Positions 8,247 through 16,882 are shown, counted from the first letter of the stretch. The stretch is DNA of 64,000 nucleotides from Aliiroseovarius salicola (GCF_027891095.1 NZ_JAQIIO010000009.1:1-64000), one strand, 5' to 3'. Program-made: numbers and translations. The notes: a model not told the origin generated them from the letters alone.

Positions 8247-9928
8247 TGGCCATCCTGAGTTTCCTGATAAGTCTTGCCGGGGCAACCATGCTATTGCTTT
8301 TTGCCGTGAGAATGGTGCGCACCGGGATTGAACGCAGCTTTGGGGCGTCGTTTCAACGGATGATGACCGCCAAAGGTGGGCCGCTCTACAATTCGGCCCT
8401 TGGTGTGATGCTTGCGATGGTGCTGCAAAGTTCAGCCGCCGTGGCACTGCTGGCCACAGGATTTGTTGCGGGAGGGTACCTGCAATTTCCTGCGGCGCTG
8501 GCCATCGTGCTGGGGGGAGACCTTGGTTCTGCCCTGATCATCCAGATTTTGTCCTTCCAGCTTGATTGGTTGGTGCCGGTGCTGCTGGCCGTCGGCGGAT
8601 GGCTGTTCGTCAAGGTCGAAAGCCGTTCCTGGCGACAGGCTGGACGGATCCTGATGGGGGTGGCCTTTATCCTGATCTCGCTTCGGTTCCTGCGCGAAGC
8701 AATGGATCCGATCCGTGACAGCGTATTTCTGCCTGCAATTGCCGAGTATCTGGCGCGGGATTATCTCACTGCATTTATCGTCGGTGCGGCGCTCGCCTTT
8801 GTGATGCACTCTTCTGTTGCTGCAATCCTGATGTGTGTCACGCTGGTGCAAATCGACGCCATCCCCTTTGCCGCAGGCATTTCTCTGGTTCTGGGTGCCA
8901 ACCTTGGGTCCGCCCTGATCCCGATCTGGTTGACAAGAGGTATGGATGTCGTTGCGCGAAGAGTGCCCTTCGCCAACTTTTTCTTGCGTGGTGTCTGGGC
9001 CGTGACTGCGTTGTTCGTCGGCAATGTATTCCTGAGATCGGGGGCCATCAATGTGCCTGAAACCGGTCAGATGCTGGTGGTGGCGCATATCTTGTTCAAT
9101 GCTGTATTGGTGGTGATTGCCATGCCTTTTGGCTCGCTCATTGCCTCCAGCATCGTGCGATTCATGCCGGAACGCAGTGATCTGTCCTTGAAAAACGGGA
9201 TTGATATTCGCCCTTCATCTGCACTGGATCCAAACGATATCGGGCTTCCGGCACAGGCAATCGCCAGTCTGAAAAAAGAGTTGTTGCGCATGTCGGAACT
9301 GGTCGAAGTGATGTTCCGCCCATCGTTGGATCTCTACCGCGATGGGGACCCGGTCAAGATCCGGGCCATTCAGGATATAGATCACGACGTGAATGAGTGT
9401 CTGGCGGGCATCCGCGATTTCGTTGCTTCGCTTCCCGGGAAAAACGAATTTGGGAAGGAAAATGCGAAAACCGCGCGTGATCTGATGGAGTATGCGATAC
9501 GTCTGGAAACGGCAGGGGATGTGGTGGCAAAGCGGCTATGTGTTCTGGCGGGTGAGATGCACGAAAAACACTCCCGGTTTTCCAAAGAAGGCTGGAACGA
9601 GTTGATCCGTATGCATGAATGCATTGCGGCCAACTTGAAACTCGCCTCCAATGTTCTCGTGTCGGACGATCTCGAAAGTGCGCGTATTCTGAGCCTTGAA
9701 AAGACCGAGTTGAAACAAGCGGAGCGAAAGAGCCGAAAGCGCCACCTTAAGCGTTTGCAAGACGGTATGGCAGAAAGTTTCGAGACATCGGACATTCATC
9801 TGGAAACATTGAGGGCCCTACGGGAGTTCAACAGCCATATTGCCGCTATCGCATACCCTCTTCTCTACAAGCATGGTCAGCTTCTGGAGACACGGTTGAT
9901 AGAAGATATGCAGGAAGCCAAAAGCTAA
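8246..9928 (+). CDS. Na+/phosphate cotransporter family protein with PhoU-like tail
   Basis: 560 residues. Two inverted NptA repeats carry the hallmark segments QSSAAVALLATGF (about 55-67) and MHSSVAAILM (about 188-197). A cytosolic helical domain of PhoU type fills roughly residues 330-560. Bacterial NptA/YjbB-type proteins can import or, as shown for YjbB, export phosphate. Being last in the deoR operon beside a phosphatase, it may discharge phosphate liberated during catabolism; this is an inference. The start overlaps the preceding stop. The gene ends only 47 bp before the truncated aldehyde dehydrogenase. Confidence 0.85.
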   Translation: MAILSFLISLAGATMLLLFAVRMVRTGIERSFGASFQRMMTAKGGPLYNSALGVMLAMVLQSSAAVALLATGFVAGGYLQFPAALAIVLGGDLGSALIIQILSFQLDWLVPVLLAVGGWLFVKVESRSWRQAGRILMGVAFILISLRFLREAMDPIRDSVFLPAIAEYLARDYLTAFIVGAALAFVMHSSVAAILMCVTLVQIDAIPFAAGISLVLGANLGSALIPIWLTRGMDVVARRVPFANFFLRGVWAVTALFVGNVFLRSGAINVPETGQMLVVAHILFNAVLVVIAMPFGSLIASSIVRFMPERSDLSLKNGIDIRPSSALDPNDIGLPAQAIASLKKELLRMSELVEVMFRPSLDLYRDGDPVKIRAIQDIDHDVNECLAGIRDFVASLPGKNEFGKENAKTARDLMEYAIRLETAGDVVAKRLCVLAGEMHEKHSRFSKEGWNELIRMHECIAANLKLASNVLVSDDLESARILSLEKTELKQAERKSRKRHLKRLQDGMAESFETSDIHLETLRALREFNSHIAAIAYPLLYKHGQLLETRLIEDMQEAKS

Positions 9929-9975
9929 CCGGCAGCGATCCCCAGAATTGGTTTGTCGAGAAGCAACAAGGAGGG

Positions 9976-10287
9976 TTGCGGGATGAAAGCTTTGGGCCTG
10001 TGGTGGGCATCATGAAGGTCTCGTCCGACGAAGAGGCGATTGCCTTGATGAATGACAGTGAATTTGGCCTGACCGCGAGCCTCTGGACCAAGGACCTCGA
10101 CCGTGCCGCCCGTGTGGGAGATCAGGTTGAAACCGGGACGGTCTTTATGAACCGGGCGGACTATCTGGATCCGGGTCTTTGTTGGACCGGCTGCAAAAAC
10201 ACCGGGCGCGGTGGCGGGCTGTCCGTGATTGGCTTCCACAACCTGACCCGCCCGAAAAGCTATCATATGAAAAAGGTGACATCATGA
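9976..10287 (+). pseudogene. 3' remnant of an aldehyde dehydrogenase gene
   Basis: About 103 codons encode only the C-terminal end of an NAD(P)-dependent aldehyde dehydrogenase. RDESFGPVVGIMKV, GLTASLWTKDLDRAARV, GTVFMNRADYLDP and CKNTGRGGGLSVIGF are typical of the last quarter of the family. The first roughly 350-400 residues, including the catalytic Cys and Glu, are missing. In-frame sequence just upstream (9931-9975) has no convincing dehydrogenase character. The end overlaps the alcohol dehydrogenase start (ATGA), showing the original gene was the first cistron of that operon. It is probably beheaded by recombination when the upstream block arrived. Confidence 0.85.
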
Positions 10288-11429
10288 TGTTGCAAGGAAA
10301 CTGGTCCTATCCGACCGCGATGAAATTTGGGGCGGGCCGGATCAAGGAATTGCCGGACGCCTGTGCGCAGGCCGGCATGAAACGCCCGCTTCTGGTCACA
10401 GATAAAGGGCTTGCGGATCTGCCGATCACCAAGGGGACGCTTGATATCATGGAAGCCGCGGGACTTGGCCGCGGGATCTTTGCCGAGGTCGATCCAAACC
10501 CGTCCGAGATCAACCTGCATGCCGGTGTCGACGCCTATAAGGCAGGCGGCCATGACGGGGTGATTGCCTTTGGCGGTGGCTCAGGGTTGGATCTGGGCAA
10601 GATGGTTGCGTTTTACGCGGGGCAGAATAGGCCGATCTGGGATTTTGAAGACATTGGCGATTGGTGGACGCGGGCAGACGCTGATGCGATTGCGCCGATC
10701 ATCGCGGTGCCGACCACGGCCGGCACCGGGTCGGAAGTGGGGCGGGCATCCATTATCACCAATTCGGTCACCCATGAGAAGAAGATCATCTTCCACCCGA
10801 AAGTGCTGCCGTCAGTGGTGATTGCCGATCCGGAACTGACGGTGGGAATGCCGAAGTTCATCACGGCGGGCACCGGGCTCGATGCCTTTGCCCATTGCGT
10901 CGAGGCCTATTCCAGCCCGCATTACCACCCGATGTCGCAAGGCATTGCGCTCGAGGGTATGCGGCTGGTGATCGACTATCTGCCGCGTGCTTATGCGGAT
11001 GGCACCGACCTTGAGGCACGGGCTCATATGATGTCGGCCGCGGCAATGGGCGCGACCGCCTTCCAGAAGGGGCTCGGTGCGATCCATGCGCTGTCTCATC
11101 CGGTGGGCGCGATCTTCAACACGCACCATGGCACCACCAACGCGGTCTGCATGCCGGCGGTGCTGGAGTTCAATGCCAGCGAGATCACCGACCGCTTTGA
11201 CCGCGCCGCAGATTATCTGGGCATCAATGGTGGCTTTGCCGGGTTCCAGAAATTTGTGCAGAACTTCAACGACACATTCGAGATCCCGCGCAAACTCTCG
11301 GAAATGGGTGTCTCCGCCGACCAGATGAACTCCCTCGTCGAAGGCGCCATCAAAGACCCCTCATGCGGCGGAAATCCCGTGAAACTGACGCAGGGGAATC
11401 TAAGAGCTCTCTTCGACGCGGTAATTTGA
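10284..11429 (+). CDS. Iron-containing alcohol dehydrogenase
   Basis: 381 residues, group-III metal-dependent alcohol dehydrogenase. The NAD-binding segment is GVIAFGGGSGLDLGK (about 93-107). The phosphate-binding PTTAGTGSEV follows. Metal ligands lie in the D-A-F-A-H-C-V-E region and in ALSHPVGAIFNTHHG. These enzymes interconvert small alcohols and aldehydes with NAD(P)H. The start ATG overlaps the stop of the dehydrogenase remnant and has an AAAGGTG Shine-Dalgarno. With the intact partner it would have formed an alcohol-to-aldehyde-to-acid module next to a polyamine-type transporter, possibly acting on aminoaldehydes. The start could equally be the next codon, also ATG. Confidence 0.9.
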   Translation: MMLQGNWSYPTAMKFGAGRIKELPDACAQAGMKRPLLVTDKGLADLPITKGTLDIMEAAGLGRGIFAEVDPNPSEINLHAGVDAYKAGGHDGVIAFGGGSGLDLGKMVAFYAGQNRPIWDFEDIGDWWTRADADAIAPIIAVPTTAGTGSEVGRASIITNSVTHEKKIIFHPKVLPSVVIADPELTVGMPKFITAGTGLDAFAHCVEAYSSPHYHPMSQGIALEGMRLVIDYLPRAYADGTDLEARAHMMSAAAMGATAFQKGLGAIHALSHPVGAIFNTHHGTTNAVCMPAVLEFNASEITDRFDRAADYLGINGGFAGFQKFVQNFNDTFEIPRKLSEMGVSADQMNSLVEGAIKDPSCGGNPVKLTQGNLRALFDAVI

Positions 11430-11732
11430 GGGAATGCGAGTCGGGTTTGTTGCGCTCTCAGTCTGGGATGATGTCGATTTCGCTGGGTGGCGAATCGACT
11501 AAATTGGCGACTCTGCAACGTCACTTCCACCAATTCGTGGAGTGAAATTTGTTGATGTCCTTGCGCTGAAACATGAATTCCTTGCTTTTTGACCCAATGT
11601 TGAGATGGTTGAAGTGGGAGTATCTAGGACCAATTGGACCGAAAAACGGTTTGTAATTGGCGCTATCCGTAGCGCCGGAAATAACCAAGACTATTGCCAC
11701 AATATAAAAAACAAAACCAACGGGAGTTTATC
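11430..11732. promoter_or_regulatory. Leader region before the ABC transporter operon
   Basis: 303 bp without a gene. It holds a 7-bp perfect hairpin, GGCGCTA (11659-11665) and TAGCGCC (11670-11676) with a 4-base loop, 57 bp before the binding-protein start. A longer imperfect inverted repeat is GTCGATTTCG (11473-11482) with CGAATCGAC (11491-11499), just after the alcohol dehydrogenase. Neither has a T-run, so they look like operator or leader structures rather than terminators. Confidence 0.4.
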
Positions 11733-12866
11733 ATGACAACCAACAAGAACCTTACGCGTCGTACGGTGCTCAAGGGTGCAACCACGATAGGGGCCGCTGC
11801 ACTGGCTTCGCCGCTTTATGTGAAAAGCGCCCTGGCCTCGTCGGGTGAGATCAATATCCTGATGTGGTCGGACTATCTGCCGCCCGAGTTCATTGCAGGT
11901 TTCGAAGCGGAAACCGGCATCAAGGTGAACTATACCGGTATTGGTTCGAACGAAGAGATCATCAACAAGATGAAAGCCACCAAGGGTCAGGGCTTTGACA
12001 TTGTGTCGCCGACCAACAACCGGTCGCTGCAATGGGGTCCGCTGGAACTCTTGAAACCGTTTGACCTGTCGAAGGTGAACATTGACGCCGTGAACCCGGC
12101 GATGTCGAAAATCGGCACCGATGCATGGGACTTTGGTGGCAAGGGCGCCCATTGGCTGCCGCATATCTGGGGCACCGAAGGGATCGCCTATCGCACTGAC
12201 AAATGGCTGCCGGCCGGTGACGCACCAAGCTACGGTGACGTATGGTCGGAAGAAAATGCCGGTAAGACCATGGGCCGTGCCCACTCAATGATGCTGGGCG
12301 CCGGTCTTTACATGGAAGCGTCGGGCGAGATGGAACCAGGTTCGATCTGGGCCGCCTACGAAGATGAAGACACCATGCGGAAAGTGTGGGGTCAGGTGGC
12401 TGACTGGACCATTGAACGTAAGTCGCGCATCAAGCTGATCTGGAACGATGCTGACACCCAGAAGAACGGCCTTCTGAATGAAGGTGTTGTGGTTGGCCAG
12501 ACCTGGGACGGTCCGCCGCTGGCACTGAAATCGGCAGGTGAGCCGGTGCACTATCAGGCGCCTGTCGAAGGTGCGATGGCTTGGGTCGACGGCATCTCGA
12601 TGCCAATCGGGGCCAAGAACGAAGAGCAGGTCTATGCCTTCGTTGAATATGCCTATCGTAAAGAGCCCGCCGGTAAGGCGATTGATAGCCATGGCTATAA
12701 CTCGCCGGTGCTGGGCGCAGACACCTATTCGGGTGACACCTATAAGAAGAACTTTGCCGAGGCCTACCCGGGTGATAGCCTGGCGAACCTCAACCCGTGG
12801 CCTGCTGAGGCCCCGTGGTATGCGGACATCCGTACGGAGTTCGTCAACAAGTTCAAAAGCGCCTAA
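11733..12866 (+). CDS. Polyamine-type ABC transporter substrate-binding protein
   Basis: 377-residue PotD/PotF-like periplasmic binding protein. The N-terminus carries a twin-arginine signal (TRRTVLKGA, residues 8-16) followed by an Ala-rich hydrophobic stretch, so Tat export is likely. The mature domain begins near INILMWSDYLPPEFI, typical of spermidine/putrescine binders. The start ATG follows a CGGGAG Shine-Dalgarno. It is the first gene of a four-gene importer operon, followed by a strong intercistronic hairpin. The ligand may be a polyamine or another cationic amine; it cannot be set by eye. Confidence 0.85.
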   Translation: MTTNKNLTRRTVLKGATTIGAAALASPLYVKSALASSGEINILMWSDYLPPEFIAGFEAETGIKVNYTGIGSNEEIINKMKATKGQGFDIVSPTNNRSLQWGPLELLKPFDLSKVNIDAVNPAMSKIGTDAWDFGGKGAHWLPHIWGTEGIAYRTDKWLPAGDAPSYGDVWSEENAGKTMGRAHSMMLGAGLYMEASGEMEPGSIWAAYEDEDTMRKVWGQVADWTIERKSRIKLIWNDADTQKNGLLNEGVVVGQTWDGPPLALKSAGEPVHYQAPVEGAMAWVDGISMPIGAKNEEQVYAFVEYAYRKEPAGKAIDSHGYNSPVLGADTYSGDTYKKNFAEAYPGDSLANLNPWPAEAPWYADIRTEFVNKFKSA

Positions 12867-12879
12867 TTCGCGCTTTCCT

Positions 12880-12906
12880 GTGGCCCTGCCCAACGGGCAG
12901 GGCCAC
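12880..12906 (+). terminator. Intercistronic stem-loop after the binding-protein gene
   Basis: A perfect 12-bp inverted repeat (12880-12891 with 12895-12906, loop AAC) starts 13 bp after the binding-protein stop. It lacks an immediate T-run. Such hairpins between a binding-protein gene and the rest of an ABC operon commonly stabilise the upstream message and reduce downstream expression. Confidence 0.75.
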
Positions 12907-12988
12907 CCAACCGTTTTCTGCAGGCATTTCACGGTGCCCTCTTTAGTGAGGGGACGGGGAACGTGCGTGCCATTGAAGGAGAAGCCAT

Positions 12989-14101
12989 ATGAGTGCCGGA
13001 GTAGGCGTCGATCTGGAAAACCTATGGATCCGCTTTGGAGATTTCGTCGCCGTGCGCGACGCCAATGTGAACATCAAAGGGGGCGATTTCTTTTCGTTCC
13101 TTGGGCCGTCGGGCTGTGGCAAGACCACCATCCTGCGGGCCGTGTCAGGGTTTCTGGACCCCAGCGAAGGCAATGTGCTGATCGGTGGGAACAACATGCA
13201 GGGCATCGGGCCGAACAAACGCCCCACCGCCTTGATCTTTCAAAATCTCGCGCTTTTCCCGCTGATGAAGGTCTGGGAAAACATCACCTTTTCGATGGAA
13301 ATTCAGGGCGCCAGCGCCCGTGAACGGCGCAAACGTGCGGATGAGCTTCTCGATATGATCGCTTTGCCGGGGCAGGGGGACAAGCTGCCTTCGGAATTGT
13401 CGGGTGGTCAGAAGCAACGTGTGGCCATCGCGCGGGCCCTTTGTGCCGAGCCTGATGTGCTGCTGCTTGACGAACCGCTTTCCGCACTTGACCTCAAGCT
13501 GCGCCAGCACATGCGCACCGAGCTGCGTGAAATCCAGCAGCGCGTTGGCATTACCTTCATCTACATCACCCACGACCAGGGCGAAGCCTTGACCATGTCG
13601 GATGACATTGCGGTGATGCGCGCAGGCGTAATTGATCAGATCGGTGATGGTAAAACCATCTATAACGATCCATCGACCGCTTTTGCGGCGAGCTTTGTCG
13701 GCGAAAACAATGTGTTCCGCGGCAAGGTGAGCAAGATCATCGGCAACGAAGCCCTGATCTCGACCAACCGGTCAGGTGAATTACATGCGCGCATTTCGAC
13801 CGCAAACCAAGGCAAGTTGCAGGTTGGCGATGATGCAATGATGTTCATCCGTCCCGAAGCTCTGTCTCTTGCCCCCACGGGCACGCAGGGTGACCATTAT
13901 GTGACTGCGCAGGTGAATCATGAGGAGTTTGAGGGCAACACCTATAACATCTTCACCGAAGGTGACGGGGGTAAAGAGATCAAAATCTCAATCCCGAACC
14001 TTGGCCAAAGCTTTGACGACCACACCGGTCAGCCCATCACCTTGGAATATGACGTGTCCAACGCTGTGGTGGTGCCTGCCGGCGAACTGGCAAGCGAGTA
14101 A
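12989..14101 (+). CDS. PotA-type ABC transporter ATP-binding protein
   Basis: 370 residues. Walker A GPSGCGKTT is near residues 38-46, the signature LSGGQKQR near 136, and Walker B LLLDEPLSALD near 157. The switch His is in YITHDQGEALTMSD. A C-terminal TOBE domain of polyamine and iron importers covers about 280-365. The ATG has a GAAGGAGAA Shine-Dalgarno. It energises uptake through the two permeases that follow at 11 bp and then a 4-bp overlap. Confidence 0.9.
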   Translation: MSAGVGVDLENLWIRFGDFVAVRDANVNIKGGDFFSFLGPSGCGKTTILRAVSGFLDPSEGNVLIGGNNMQGIGPNKRPTALIFQNLALFPLMKVWENITFSMEIQGASARERRKRADELLDMIALPGQGDKLPSELSGGQKQRVAIARALCAEPDVLLLDEPLSALDLKLRQHMRTELREIQQRVGITFIYITHDQGEALTMSDDIAVMRAGVIDQIGDGKTIYNDPSTAFAASFVGENNVFRGKVSKIIGNEALISTNRSGELHARISTANQGKLQVGDDAMMFIRPEALSLAPTGTQGDHYVTAQVNHEEFEGNTYNIFTEGDGGKEIKISIPNLGQSFDDHTGQPITLEYDVSNAVVVPAGELASE

Positions 14102-14112
14102 GGGGGAGTATC

Positions 14113-15033
14113 ATGCCTGGCTTCCTCAAGGAGTTTTTTAATCGCAACGGCACGCTGATGGGGTCGATCATGTTGGGGCTTGTCCTCTTCTGGGTCATTG
14201 GCCTGATCATTCTGCCCCAGCTGTCGATGCTTGATTTCTCGTTCCGGCCAAACCTGCCGCCCCCCGAAATCGGCGGGCCAAAGGATGTCTATACGCTGGA
14301 GAACTACAAATACCTGATCTATGGCCCGGAAGGCGGGTCGCAGGATTATAACGCAGTTGACCTTGCCGTGTTCTACCGCACCCTGGTGGCGGCGGTTCTG
14401 GTGACACTGTTCAACTTGGCTTTCTGCTATCCGATTGCCTACTACTTGGGTCAAACCAAGGGCAATCACATCCGCATCTTTGCTCTGATGCTGATCATCC
14501 CCTACTGGATCAATGAGATCCTGCGCGCCTTTGCGCTGCGGATCATCTTTGGCGAGACCGGGGTGTTCAATACGCTTCTCGTGGGCAGCGGTATCTTTGA
14601 TACGCCATTTGACTTCATCCGCAACGATGTCGCGCTTTATGCGGGTCTGGGTTATGCCTATATCCTGTTGATGATCTTCCCGATCTACAACGTGATCGAA
14701 AGTCTTGATCACAACCAGATCGAGGCGGCCCGTGACCTTGGTGCCCCGTGGTGGCGGATTCATTGGCGGGTGGTGATCCCTTATGCCAAACCGGGCATCA
14801 GCTCGGGCTGTACGATGGTGTTCATGCTGTCGGCCGGTGCGCTGGCGGCGCCGCAGATCCTTGGCGGACCATCGTCGCTCTGGTTTACCCAGCTTATTTA
14901 TCAGCAGTTCAATGACAACTCCGATTGGCCACAAGGCGCGGCCTACGCGATCGTGCTGCTTGTCACCTGTATCCTGCTGGTTCTGGCTGTGATGCGCCTG
15001 TTCAAAGTGAACATGGGGGATATCGGCAAATGA
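14113..15033 (+). CDS. PotB-type ABC transporter permease
   Basis: 306 residues with six or so membrane helices. The first helix is at about residues 17-37, followed by a long periplasmic loop. The cytoplasmic EAA loop (IEAARDLGAPWWRIHWRVV) lies near residues 203-221. It couples to the ATPase encoded immediately upstream. GGGGGAG precedes the ATG. It ends in a 4-bp ATGA overlap with the second permease. Confidence 0.9.
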   Translation: MPGFLKEFFNRNGTLMGSIMLGLVLFWVIGLIILPQLSMLDFSFRPNLPPPEIGGPKDVYTLENYKYLIYGPEGGSQDYNAVDLAVFYRTLVAAVLVTLFNLAFCYPIAYYLGQTKGNHIRIFALMLIIPYWINEILRAFALRIIFGETGVFNTLLVGSGIFDTPFDFIRNDVALYAGLGYAYILLMIFPIYNVIESLDHNQIEAARDLGAPWWRIHWRVVIPYAKPGISSGCTMVFMLSAGALAAPQILGGPSSLWFTQLIYQQFNDNSDWPQGAAYAIVLLVTCILLVLAVMRLFKVNMGDIGK

Positions 15034-16298
15034 ACCCTGATAAAATCATTCGCTATTCGATCTGGATCTATCTGGCGATCTTCTTTGCCTATCTATTAGG
15101 TCCGCTGATCATCATGTCGGCCACCGCGTTCAACTCGCCGGGGTTCCCGCGTATGACTCCGTGGGAGTGTCTGACCTTCGACTGGTTCGGCGCATTGTTC
15201 CGGGATGAACGTATCCTCAACGGGATCTGGAACTCGGTTCTGGTTGGAATCGGTACAGTAATCATGTCGGTATCGATGGGTCTGGCGGGCGCGCTGATGC
15301 TCACCCAGATCTGGCCCAAGCTTCGGGCGACCTATTACACGATCATCATTGCCCCGATCCTTATTCCGGGCGTGGTTTTGGGTATCTCAACCCTCGTGTT
15401 CTGGGATCGTATCAACCGGATGCTGGGGCTGGGGGCGGACAGCTTCCTGTCAAACGGGTTGTTTCTGACCATCATCGGTCAGTCGACCTTCATTGCCAGC
15501 TACTGCATGCTGGTACTGGTGGCCCGTCTGCAGCGTTATGACATGACGCTGACAGAGGCTGCGCTGGACTTGGGTGCCACCCATGCACAGGCGTTCCGTA
15601 AAGTGCTCATGCCGTTCATGTTCCCGGCCATTGCCTCGGCGGGTGTGCTGGCGTTCTTGGCCTCGTTCGAGAACTACAACACCACCACGTTCACCTTCGG
15701 TGAATACCCGACGCTGACCATCGAACTGGCGCAGAAAGTGCGTTACGGGATCACCCCGGCGATCTCGGCTCTGGCCTTCATGATTGTGGCGCTGACCGTG
15801 TTCTTTGCACTGGTCAACGAGGCAAATATCAAGCGCAAGGCGTTAATTGCCGAAGCGCGCAAGGATGCCACAGTTGGTGAATTGGCCGGTAAGGTCGAGG
15901 TGCCCGGTTTCCTCAGCCGCAACCCGGCTGCCATTGCACTGATCGTTCTGTTGATCGGAACGGCCACTGTTGTGGGGTCTGCCATGGCCTATAGCCCGGA
16001 TCAATGTATCGCGGGTGTGCAGGAGCAGAAGCGTCTGGAAACCGAACGTCGCATTCAAGAGCTGCGCGATCAGCGTGCGAAAGATGCGGCGGAGAAGTCC
16101 CAGCAAGAAGGTGGGGCGGAAACGCAATCCACGCCAAAACCGTCGAACAACTCGGGATTTGGCAGCGTCTTCGCTCCGGGCACGCTTGAAGGTTCCGACA
16201 GCGACGCCGGTGATGCGGCCCCCACAGATAGTGGTGGCAACAATTCCGGGTTCGGTAATGTGTTTGATCCGAATGCCTTGCAAAACGACGACAACTGA
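15030..16298 (+). CDS. PotC-type ABC transporter permease with unusual C-terminal extension
   Basis: 422 residues, whereas PotC permeases are usually about 265-290. Residues 1-275 are a normal permease, with an EAA loop containing LTEAALDLGATHAQAFRKV. An extra hydrophobic segment (about 300-320) follows, then a charged Arg/Lys/Glu-rich helix (about 330-360). The tail is Ser/Gly/Asn/Asp-rich and carries two near-copies of NNSGFGSVF / NNSGFGNVF. The tail has no evident frameshift and ends at a strong terminator, so it looks genuine. Its role is unknown; it may be an extracytoplasmic tether. Confidence 0.9.
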   Translation: MNPDKIIRYSIWIYLAIFFAYLLGPLIIMSATAFNSPGFPRMTPWECLTFDWFGALFRDERILNGIWNSVLVGIGTVIMSVSMGLAGALMLTQIWPKLRATYYTIIIAPILIPGVVLGISTLVFWDRINRMLGLGADSFLSNGLFLTIIGQSTFIASYCMLVLVARLQRYDMTLTEAALDLGATHAQAFRKVLMPFMFPAIASAGVLAFLASFENYNTTTFTFGEYPTLTIELAQKVRYGITPAISALAFMIVALTVFFALVNEANIKRKALIAEARKDATVGELAGKVEVPGFLSRNPAAIALIVLLIGTATVVGSAMAYSPDQCIAGVQEQKRLETERRIQELRDQRAKDAAEKSQQEGGAETQSTPKPSNNSGFGSVFAPGTLEGSDSDAGDAAPTDSGGNNSGFGNVFDPNALQNDDN

Positions 16299-16317
16299 TC
16301 ACGGTTGAACAATTATG

Positions 16318-16345
16318 AAACGGCCCGCCTCGCGCGGGCCGTTTT
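16318..16345 (+). terminator. Rho-independent terminator of the ABC transporter operon
   Basis: AAACGGCCCGC pairs with GCGGGCCGTTT (16318-16328 with 16334-16344), with a 5-base loop and a T-run, 20 bp after the last permease stop. Confidence 0.92.
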
Positions 16346-16432
16346 GTCTTGCGTGGGTTACGTTCTGTTGTCGAACGTCACATGGCTTTGATTTCGAGGT
16401 TGACGAGTGACACAAATGGTCGGTTCGAGCCC

Positions 16433-16882
16433 TTAGTCGCCCTTCTCATAAATAATAAATGGAGTTCTGGATGCCACTTGATCGTACAACATACGTCCTT
16501 TGTAGTTGAACTCTTGAGTGGCCCAATAGGTACTGGGGACGCCATCTTGCTTGGCGGCGCTGTGGACAGCTTCAATAAGAGCTCGCCCGACGCCTTTTCC
16601 CCTCACTTCAGGATCGGCGAACAAGTCCATCAAGTAGCAGGTATCTTCAATAGTCCACATAAACCGGTGATAGAGAAAGTGTGCTAACCCAACTGGTTTG
16701 CCTTCAATTTCAGCGATGAGGCATTGGTATTCGCCTGCTTCATCCGACAACAACCGTTGAAACGACACATCGTAAACCTCAACAGGTACGGAGGTTTCAT
16801 AATATTCCAAGTATGCTGTCCATAAGCGACGCCACTCTTTGCTATCGCTTGCCGCTAAAGGGCGAATGACAAGATCTTTCAT
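16433..16882 (-). CDS. GNAT-family N-acetyltransferase
   Basis: 149 residues. The acetyl-CoA pyrophosphate-binding motif is VRGKGVGRALI (about 91-101), and the LYDQVASRTPFIIYEK ending is typical of Hpa2/diamine-acetyltransferase-like GNATs. I chose the ATG beginning MKDLVIRPL, where the fold starts, instead of a start 23 codons upstream. It is divergent from the arsenic operon with about 245 bp between starts. There is no sequence sign that it is an arsenic-specific acetyltransferase. A polyamine substrate would suit the preceding transporter but is only a guess. Confidence 0.8.
   Translation of the reverse strand: MKDLVIRPLAASDSKEWRRLWTAYLEYYETSVPVEVYDVSFQRLLSDEAGEYQCLIAEIEGKPVGLAHFLYHRFMWTIEDTCYLMDLFADPEVRGKGVGRALIEAVHSAAKQDGVPSTYWATQEFNYKGRMLYDQVASRTPFIIYEKGD

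Noticed and set aside
9976-10287. Functional phosphonoacetaldehyde dehydrogenase (PhnY)
   Set aside because: Only the C-terminal quarter is present; catalytic Cys and Glu and the NAD site are missing, and the C-terminus is that of a general ALDH.
16433-16882. Arsenic-related acetyltransferase (ArsN) next to the ars operon
   Set aside because: Divergent, 245 bp away, and its sequence resembles Hpa2/diamine-type GNATs rather than ArsN.
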